64,000 nucleotides of DNA from an uncultured Nitrosomonas sp. Lineage in GTDB: Bacteria; Pseudomonadota; Gammaproteobacteria; Burkholderiales; Nitrosomonadaceae. The position numbers were made by a program, and so were the translations under genes. Each line of letters begins with the position of its first letter. Within the stretch, counting starts at the first letter, position 1. Under the pieces are notes generated by a model that saw only the letters and a program-made list of their open reading frames with translations, did no database searches and had not been told where the DNA came from. Below, in pieces: positions 58,195 through 64,000 of the stretch. Location: the NCBI GenBank assembly GCA_949281375.1, contig CASDLT010000034.1:91309-155308 (forward strand), given 5' to 3'.

Positions 58195-59100
58195 ATGGTA
58201 AATATTGGTTTCATTGGTCTCGGCATTATGGGCAAACCCATGGCTGGTCATCTGATAGAAGAAGGGCATGCGTTATTTTTGCACTCGCGCAGTGGCGTGC
58301 CTGATGATCTCGTGGCACGGGGTGGCAGAGCTTGTGCTACTGCCAAGGAAGTAGCTCAGCAAGCCGACGTCATTATTACGATGTTGCCGGACACAGCCGA
58401 TGTGGAATGTGTGCTTTTTGGAGACAATGGCATCATGGAAGGTCTTGCGTGTCATCCGGGTATATCCAAGATCGTCATTGACATGAGCTCCATTTCACCT
58501 TTGAAGACCCGGGATTTTGCAGCGCGATTGAAAGCACAGGCGCATGACTATGTGGACGCGCCAGTATCCGGCGGTGACGTGGGAGCACAGAACGCCTCGT
58601 TGACCATTATGGTTGGTGCAGAAGCGGAAGTATTTGAAAAAGTAAAGCCGATTCTGGAATTGATGGGTAACAGTGTCACGCGGATTGGCCTGAATGGCGC
58701 CGGTCAGATCTGCAAAATTGCCAATCAGATCATTGTGTCATTGACAATTGAGGCGGTGGCGGAAGCGTTATTGTTCGTTTCCAAAGCCGGCGTCGATCCA
58801 GAAAAGGTGCGCCAGGCTCTGATGGGCGGTTTTGCAGCTTCTCGCGTCCTTGAAGTGCATGGCAAACGAATGATTGACCGGCAATTTAATCCCGGTTTTC
58901 GTGTCGAATTGCAGCAGAAGGATCTGAATATTGCCTTGGCGAGTGCGGGAGCACTCGGGGTGAGTTTGCCCAATACAGCCACGGTTCACGAATTGTATAC
59001 CGCATGTCTCGCGCATGATGGGGCGGCATGGGATAATTCAGCAATTGTAAAAATACTGGAAGTTTTGGCTCGTCACGAAATTCAGAAGTATCCGGATTAA
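58195..59100 (+). CDS. garR: 2-hydroxy-3-oxopropionate (tartronate semialdehyde) reductase
   Basis: 301 residues. NADH-dependent beta-hydroxyacid dehydrogenase that reduces tartronate semialdehyde to glycerate. The dinucleotide motif NIGFIGLGIMGKPMAGHLI, the substrate loop DAPVSGGDVGAQNASLTIMVGG-like stretch, and the catalytic lysine in GQICKIANQIIV are seen. The family also includes 3-hydroxyisobutyrate dehydrogenase, but the adjacent glcDEF genes favour the glycolate/glyoxylate role. It stops four bases before glcD. Glyoxylate carboligase, which would supply its substrate, is not in this window. Confidence 0.85.
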   Translation: MVNIGFIGLGIMGKPMAGHLIEEGHALFLHSRSGVPDDLVARGGRACATAKEVAQQADVIITMLPDTADVECVLFGDNGIMEGLACHPGISKIVIDMSSISPLKTRDFAARLKAQAHDYVDAPVSGGDVGAQNASLTIMVGAEAEVFEKVKPILELMGNSVTRIGLNGAGQICKIANQIIVSLTIEAVAEALLFVSKAGVDPEKVRQALMGGFAASRVLEVHGKRMIDRQFNPGFRVELQQKDLNIALASAGALGVSLPNTATVHELYTACLAHDGAAWDNSAIVKILEVLARHEIQKYPD

Positions 59101-59104
59101 CAGC

Positions 59105-60559
59105 ATGTCACCCCAAGAACTCATCACTGAACTGCGGTCTTTTTTACCTCCAGAAGCTGTGTTGCACGAAATTGAAGACTTGAAGCCGTATGAATGCGAT
59201 GGACTGTCGGCATACCGGCAATTGCCGATGATCGTTGCGCTGCCTCATACCGAAGAACAGATCGTCAGAATCCTGCAACTCTGTCATGTCTCGAATACAC
59301 CCGTGGTGGCCAGGGGGGCGGGTACTGGCTTATCCGGCGGAGCCTTGCCGCATGCTCAGGGCGTACTTCTGTCGCTGGCCAAATTGAATCGCATCATCGC
59401 TGTCGATCCATTTGCACGAATTGCGCGCGTACAGCCAGGTGTCAGGAATCTAGCGATATCGGAAGCGGCGGCTTCGTATGGCTTGTACTATGCGCCCGAT
59501 CCATCGTCGCAAATTGCCTGTTCAATCGGCGGCAATGTGGCGGAAAATTCGGGCGGTGTGCATTGTTTGAAATACGGGCTGACCGTGCATAATATTCTCA
59601 AGTTACGCGTGCTGATGATCGAAGGCGAATCGCTGGAAATCGGCGGTGAGAGCTTGGATAGTGCGGGGTATGATCTGTTGGCTTTGATGACGGGGAGTGA
59701 AGGAATGCTCGGCATCGTGACCGAAATCACCGTAAAACTGATTCCTATTCCAGAAAAAGCGCAGCTTGTCATGGCGACGTTTGATGATGTGCAGAAAGCG
59801 GGAAATGCCGTGGCCAATGTCATTGGTTCAGGTGTTATTCCTGCAGGCATGGAAATGATGGATAAGATCACGATTCATGCAGTGGAAAAATTCTTGCAGG
59901 CCGGTTATGACCTCGATGCAGAAGCTGTACTGTTGTGTGAATCTGATGGGGGAATTGACGAAGTGGCTGACGAGATTGGGCGCATTGTTGCCATCATGCA
60001 ACAAAGCGGAGCCACCCGGATTCGTACCTCGCAGAATGAGGCAGAGCGATTAAGTTTCTGGGCTGGCCGGAAAGCGGCATTTCCAGCGGCAGGCAGGGTT
60101 TCTCCCGATTATTACTGCATGGATGGAACCATTCCGCGCAAACGGCTGGCGCAGGTTCTGCAAGGAATAGAGCAGCTTTCTCGCGAATATGGGTTGCGCT
60201 GCATGAATGTTTTTCATGCTGGCGACGGAAATTTGCATCCGTTGATTCTTTACGACGCCAATCAGCCCGGTGAATTGGAAAAGACAGAAGAGTTTGGGGG
60301 GAAAATTTTGGAAATGTGCATTCATGCTGGCGGCACTATCACCGGTGAACATGGCGTCGGAATGGAAAAGATCAATCAGATGTGTGTGCAATTCGGCGTG
60401 GATGAACTGGAAATGTTTCATGCGATCAAATCGACATTTGATGCGCGGGAATTGCTAAACCCGGGCAAGGCGGTGCCGACATTGCATCGCTGCGCCGAGC
60501 TGGGAGGCATGCATGTGCATCACGGGCAACAGACATTTGCCGACTTGCCGCGCTTCTAA
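59105..60559 (+). CDS. glcD: Glycolate oxidase subunit GlcD (FAD-linked)
   Basis: 484 residues. FAD-containing catalytic subunit that oxidises glycolate to glyoxylate. The FAD-binding PCMH domain contains VVARGAGTGLSGGALP and the segment CSIGGNVAENSGGVHCLKYG. The C-terminal domain carries the His-rich FHAGDGNLHPLILYD and GEHGVGMEK motifs. The family includes D-lactate dehydrogenases, but the following GlcE and GlcF subunits make glycolate oxidase the best call. Confidence 0.93.
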   Translation: MSPQELITELRSFLPPEAVLHEIEDLKPYECDGLSAYRQLPMIVALPHTEEQIVRILQLCHVSNTPVVARGAGTGLSGGALPHAQGVLLSLAKLNRIIAVDPFARIARVQPGVRNLAISEAAASYGLYYAPDPSSQIACSIGGNVAENSGGVHCLKYGLTVHNILKLRVLMIEGESLEIGGESLDSAGYDLLALMTGSEGMLGIVTEITVKLIPIPEKAQLVMATFDDVQKAGNAVANVIGSGVIPAGMEMMDKITIHAVEKFLQAGYDLDAEAVLLCESDGGIDEVADEIGRIVAIMQQSGATRIRTSQNEAERLSFWAGRKAAFPAAGRVSPDYYCMDGTIPRKRLAQVLQGIEQLSREYGLRCMNVFHAGDGNLHPLILYDANQPGELEKTEEFGGKILEMCIHAGGTITGEHGVGMEKINQMCVQFGVDELEMFHAIKSTFDARELLNPGKAVPTLHRCAELGGMHVHHGQQTFADLPRF

Positions 60560-60563
60560 AACT

Positions 60564-61634
60564 ATGCAAGCAATGATTGATGGCTATGTCGCGGCGATTC
60601 ATGCCGCCGCTGAAACGGGAATCCCTCTTCATATTCGCGGAGGCGGAACCAAACACTTTTATGGCAATGCAATGCATGCAGGCAGTACGGTGCTCGACAT
60701 GACAGGTTATCACGGTATCGTTGATTACGAGCCCACCGAATTGGTCATAACGGCGCGTGCCGGAACCCCTTTGGCTGAACTGGAAGCCGTGCTTGAACGG
60801 CATAATCAGATGCTGGCGTTTGAGCCTCCCTATTTTGGCGTAGCTGCAACCTTGGGTGGTTGTGTGGCTGCTGGTTTGTCAGGTCCTCGTCGCGCGACCG
60901 CAGGCGCCGTGCGTGATTTTGTGCTGGGCGTTCGAATGCTGGATGGTAAGGGCCGGAATCTAAATTTTGGTGGTCAGGTAATGAAGAATGTCGCAGGTTA
61001 TGATGTTTCCAGGTTAATGGTGGGTGCACAGGGTACGCTGGGGGTATTGCTCGAAATTTCTCTGAAAGTCTTGCCTAAGCCTGTTCATGAGATGACATTG
61101 CGCATGTCTATGAATGAGGTGACGGCTATCAAGACGATGAACGAGTGGGCGGGCAAACCGCTTCCGATCTCGGCAACCTGTTACGTTAGAGATGAACTGT
61201 TCGTGAGGTTGTCTGGGACTGAGTCAGCCATCCGTGCGACACGGCAAAAATTGGGTGGGGATGAAGAGCAAAATGGCGAAGCGTTTTGGCATTCGATACG
61301 AAATCATAGTCATGATTTTTTTCAAATGGCTTCTCCGCTATGGCGCTTATCCATCCAGTCGACCGCGCCGCCTGTCCGTTTGGCAGGAAAGCAGATGATG
61401 GAGTGGAATGGGAGCTTGCGCTGGCTGACCAGTGATCAAACGGATGATCTCGATATGATCCGGGTCGCAGCAGAACTTGCGCATGGACATGCTACGCTGT
61501 TTCGCAGGGGGGGCATATCAGCCCACGCATTTCATCCATTGACTTCCAATATGATGAAAATACATCGTTTATTAAAACAAAAATTTGATCCGGCGGGAAT
61601 CTTTAATCGCGGCCGGCTTTATTCAGAATTATAA
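60564..61634 (+). CDS. glcE: Glycolate oxidase subunit GlcE (FAD-binding)
   Basis: 356 residues from the ATG at 60564, close to E. coli GlcE (350). Second FAD-binding subunit, with a PCMH domain (PLHIRGGGTKHFYG, GGCVAAGLSGPRRATAGAVRD, MKNVAGYDVSRLMVGAQGTLG). The frame opens 17 codons earlier inside glcD, but the ATG after the glcD stop fits better. It ends with GIFNRGRLY, typical of the family. Confidence 0.92.
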   Translation: MQAMIDGYVAAIHAAAETGIPLHIRGGGTKHFYGNAMHAGSTVLDMTGYHGIVDYEPTELVITARAGTPLAELEAVLERHNQMLAFEPPYFGVAATLGGCVAAGLSGPRRATAGAVRDFVLGVRMLDGKGRNLNFGGQVMKNVAGYDVSRLMVGAQGTLGVLLEISLKVLPKPVHEMTLRMSMNEVTAIKTMNEWAGKPLPISATCYVRDELFVRLSGTESAIRATRQKLGGDEEQNGEAFWHSIRNHSHDFFQMASPLWRLSIQSTAPPVRLAGKQMMEWNGSLRWLTSDQTDDLDMIRVAAELAHGHATLFRRGGISAHAFHPLTSNMMKIHRLLKQKFDPAGIFNRGRLYSEL

Positions 61635-62876
61635 ATGCAAACAAAACTTGCTGATTTCATTAAGAACTCTCCTCAGGGAAAAGAAGCTGACGCCATTCTG
61701 CGCAGTTGTGTGCATTGCGGTTTCTGCTTGGCAACATGCCCGACTTATCAGATTCTCGGAGATGAACTGGACAGTCCGCGCGGACGTATTTACCTGATGA
61801 AACAGATGCTGGAAGGACAACCGGTCACCAGCAAGACGCAACTACATTTGGATCGCTGCCTGACTTGCCGGGCTTGTGAAACTACGTGTCCATCAGGTGT
61901 GCGTTATGGCGCACTGGTTGATATCAGTCGCGGCATTGTCGAAAAACAAGTAAATCGTACGACGCCAGTCAGTGTTTTACGGTATTTCCTGCGTAAGATC
62001 TTGCCTAATAAACTCATGTTTAATGGCTTGCTCAAAATAGCACGTATGGTCCGATGGCTGGTTCCTGGCAGTATGAAAAAAGCCATACCTGCTCATCCCG
62101 TCAGCGCTGGCGAATGGCCATTGACGCAGCATGGTCGCACGATGCTCGTACTTGATGGATGTGTGCAGCCTGCTCTGGCGCCCAATATCAATGCTGCTAC
62201 GGCGCGAGTCTTGGATAAATTGGGAATTACACTCATCAAAGCTCAGGAAGCGGGATGTTGCGGAGCTGTCACGTATCATCTGAATGCCCAACAAGAAGGG
62301 CTTGATTATATGCGCCGCAATATTGATGCGTGGTGGCCTTTCATTGAGCACGATAAGGCAGAGGCAATCGTGATTACAGCGAGTGGCTGTGGTGCCACCG
62401 TCAAGGATTATGGCCACTTGTTGCAGCATGATGAGAAATATGCCGGGAAGGCAGCGCGTATTTCTGCGCTTGCAAAGGATGTGAGTGAAGTGCTGAATGC
62501 TGAGCTTGAACATATTCAGCATCGTATGGATCAGCAAAATATTGGTAGTGATAGAATGAAGCTGTCGTTCCATTCCCCTTGCACGTTGCAGCATGGCATG
62601 CAGATTCGCGGACTGGTTGAGAAAATTCTCACAACGGTTGGTTTTGATCTGACTCACGTTCCTAATGCACATCTGTGCTGCGGTTCGGCGGGTACTTATT
62701 CCATCTTGCAGCCAAAGCTTTCGCAACAATTGCTGAAAAATAAGGTGCAGGCGTTGGAATCCGGGCAACCTGATCAGGTGGCAACTGCAAACATTGGGTG
62801 CCTCATGCATCTGCAAGGTGGTACGTCGCTTTCCGTCAAGCACTGGATTGAGTTGATGGATGAACGTTTACCCTGA
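61635..62876 (+). CDS. glcF: Glycolate oxidase iron-sulfur subunit GlcF
   Basis: 413 residues. Passes electrons from the flavin subunits to the quinone pool. Two 4Fe-4S motifs are complete, C25/C28/C31/C35 and C75/C78/C81/C85, each ending CP. The two C-terminal CCG-domain motifs are EAGCCGAVTYH and LCCGSAGTYS. The ATG follows the glcE stop directly. The three genes with garR form one operon-like unit. Confidence 0.95.
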   Translation: MQTKLADFIKNSPQGKEADAILRSCVHCGFCLATCPTYQILGDELDSPRGRIYLMKQMLEGQPVTSKTQLHLDRCLTCRACETTCPSGVRYGALVDISRGIVEKQVNRTTPVSVLRYFLRKILPNKLMFNGLLKIARMVRWLVPGSMKKAIPAHPVSAGEWPLTQHGRTMLVLDGCVQPALAPNINAATARVLDKLGITLIKAQEAGCCGAVTYHLNAQQEGLDYMRRNIDAWWPFIEHDKAEAIVITASGCGATVKDYGHLLQHDEKYAGKAARISALAKDVSEVLNAELEHIQHRMDQQNIGSDRMKLSFHSPCTLQHGMQIRGLVEKILTTVGFDLTHVPNAHLCCGSAGTYSILQPKLSQQLLKNKVQALESGQPDQVATANIGCLMHLQGGTSLSVKHWIELMDERLP

Positions 62877-63018
62877 AGCTGAACAGCAAAAATTGTCATT
62901 TCGATTAATATTCTGAATTTTTTGTTATACAATCCCCGAGCTAAATACTCAGGAAAAATTTTCGAGTGTATATGATTAATTAAGTCAATCTGCATACAGA
63001 TCATCAATTGGAGAATAT

Positions 63019-63732
63019 ATGAAGGTCGTTTCTAAAAGTGGTTGGGTAACAAAGTTAGGTGGTGCTGCTCTGATATCAATGCTGGCATTGCCATCATATG
63101 CACAGCTCATGCTCGCGCATGAAGGGCATCATGATGCAGGAGGATGTACCATTAAAACCGGCGAATTCCCTGTGACATTCAGCGCTTATGAGGTACCTGA
63201 AGGCGGTATTCCTCCAATGCATTCATTCTGTGAAAATTTACCCAATACCGGTAAAGTGAATCTGACTATCGAATTGCCGCACGAAGCTCGTGAAATCCCC
63301 TTAGCCGTCCGTCTTGTAAAAGATGGTCATGAGGGCCATGGCGCTAAACCGGACGCAGCGACAAGCCAAAAGAGCGCCGCTTCAGAGACGAGTCATGAAG
63401 GGATGAATCACGATGAACATGCTGCACACGGTGCTGCAGAAGAGCATGGCATAGTTTATATGCCTGCCGAAGAATATGGCTCTGGGATTATCGTGGTCGC
63501 AGCTAATATTCAAGAAAAAGGTCAATATTCCATTCAACTGGAAAGAAAGGATAATGCAGGGAATGTCAAAACTGTCGTCAAAATTCCATTGAATGTTGGT
63601 AAAGGTGGGGGGCATGGTAGTCACGGCGGTGGTTTTGGGTTCATGGAAATCGCCTTGGTCGTTCTTGCGGGCGGTGGTGCTGCAGCGTTTTATGTCATGC
63701 GTCGCAAGAAAGCATCAGGAACATCAGCTTAA
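63019..63732 (+). CDS. His-rich periplasmic protein with C-terminal membrane anchor
   Basis: 237 residues; I do not recognise a named family. A signal peptide ends near SYA (residue 28). The mature domain begins with AHEGHHDAGG and has two cysteines (43 and 71). A Gly/Pro-rich MPPM-like part (GGIPPMHSF) and a His-rich linker (residues 104-143; HEGHG, HEGMNHDEHAAHG) follow. A Gly/His stretch (GGGHGSHGGGFG) leads to one membrane helix (about 208-226) and a basic tail. The composition suggests binding of Cu, Zn or Ni outside the cytoplasm. It has a TTGGAG site and a TATACAAT -10-like element about 80 bp upstream. Nothing ties it to the glycolate genes. Confidence 0.7.
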   Translation: MKVVSKSGWVTKLGGAALISMLALPSYAQLMLAHEGHHDAGGCTIKTGEFPVTFSAYEVPEGGIPPMHSFCENLPNTGKVNLTIELPHEAREIPLAVRLVKDGHEGHGAKPDAATSQKSAASETSHEGMNHDEHAAHGAAEEHGIVYMPAEEYGSGIIVVAANIQEKGQYSIQLERKDNAGNVKTVVKIPLNVGKGGGHGSHGGGFGFMEIALVVLAGGGAAAFYVMRRKKASGTSA

Positions 63733-63788
63733 TTTGTTGATGCAGTTGTCAGGTTTGTGGGAGGCTGCGCAACATATTAAAATAATAT

Positions 63789-63804
63789 TCAGCAATTAAG
63801 CTGA
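63789..63804 (+). terminator. Weak hairpin after the His-rich protein gene
   Basis: TCAGC, loop AATTAA, GCTGA, followed by GGTTGTTT. The stem is only five pairs and the tail is only partly T-rich, so this is a tentative terminator. Confidence 0.3.
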
Positions 63805-63861
63805 GGTTGTTTAAATGTGATTGAAATGTCGTATCTAGCCTCTTTAAACGAGTCAAATGCC

Positions 63862-63890
63862 TTGACAGTCTTAACCTGACTAAGTAGTCT
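63862..63890 (+). promoter_or_regulatory. Possible promoter of the gene at the right edge
   Basis: A consensus TTGACA (63862-63867) is followed after 17 bp by TAGTCT (63885-63890), a weak -10. The transcript would begin about 80 nt before the ATG at 63980 and consist largely of purines. Confidence 0.35.
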
Positions 63891-63979
63891 TGTTTGGTTC
63901 TGAGAGAATCAAGGACGGAAGAAGGGATTTACAAGAAGAGAATGGGAAGAGAAGAAATGGAAAACCAAAGGAGAGAGAG

Positions 63980-64000
63980 ATGAGTGCCAAGAGATGGCTA
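63980..64000 (+). CDS. Start of a new gene, cut by the window edge
   Basis: ATG at 63980 preceded by AAAGGAGAGAGAG, an excellent ribosome binding site. Only seven codons (MSAKRWL) are visible, so no function can be given. The basic start followed by hydrophobic residues would suit a signal or membrane segment. Confidence 0.55.

Overview
The window looks like chromosomal DNA from a betaproteobacterium, most likely an ammonia oxidiser of the Nitrosomonas group. This is inference. It rests on moderate GC, a complete betaproteobacterial-style division/cell-wall (dcw) cluster, a rlmE-ftsH-folP-glmM block, a glycolate oxidase locus as expected in a Calvin-cycle autotroph, and the general look of the proteins. 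There is no rRNA, tRNA, insertion sequence or CRISPR array, and no clearly foreign island.

Layout. 1-1474: the 5' part of a family 2 glycosyltransferase (cut by the window edge) and a DNA-3-methyladenine glycosylase, both on the minus strand. 1692-19548: an uninterrupted dcw cluster on the plus strand, mraZ-rsmH-ftsL-ftsI-murE-murF-mraY-murD-ftsW-murG-murC-murB-ddl-ftsQ-ftsA-ftsZ. Most junctions overlap or nearly touch, and three phased MraZ operators precede mraZ. 19834-33059: mostly minus-strand housekeeping genes (cysG, a Pho-box-controlled pstS, glmM, folP, ftsH, rlmE, greA, carB, carA), with yhbY on the plus strand. 33232-38408: an accessory stretch holding a secreted protein of unknown function and a tight four-gene operon (fatty-acyl-AMP ligase, NAD-dependent reductase/epimerase, acyl carrier protein, alpha-oxoamine synthase). 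Its gene content matches the first steps of bacterial sphingolipid synthesis. 38781-40637: an ABC-F translation factor. 40669-55434: flagellar genes. fliE and a FleS/FleR-type two-component system are on the minus strand, divergent from fliFGHIJK and fliLMNOPQR, which together encode the basal body, C-ring and export apparatus. 55622-57466: a 614-residue Ala/Glu/Arg-rich coiled-coil protein of unknown function. 57467-58194: a long non-coding stretch with a cluster of DnaA boxes. 58195-62876: tartronate semialdehyde reductase and glycolate oxidase glcDEF, a glycolate salvage route. 63019-64000: a His-rich, membrane-anchored periplasmic protein, then the first seven codons of a new gene behind a very purine-rich leader.

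The points most worth following up are the putative sphingolipid operon, the DnaA-box cluster far from any dnaA gene, an FNR-type palindrome inside a promoter-like element in the ftsZ/cysG gap, the coiled-coil protein, and the His-rich membrane protein. Several starts were moved from the longest open frame to codons with better ribosome binding sites (ftsL, ftsW, murG, ftsA, pstS, folP, rlmE, carA, fliH, fliI, fliK, fliL, fliN, fliP, glcE). Two genes, ftsH and the acyl-AMP ligase, appear to start with TTG.
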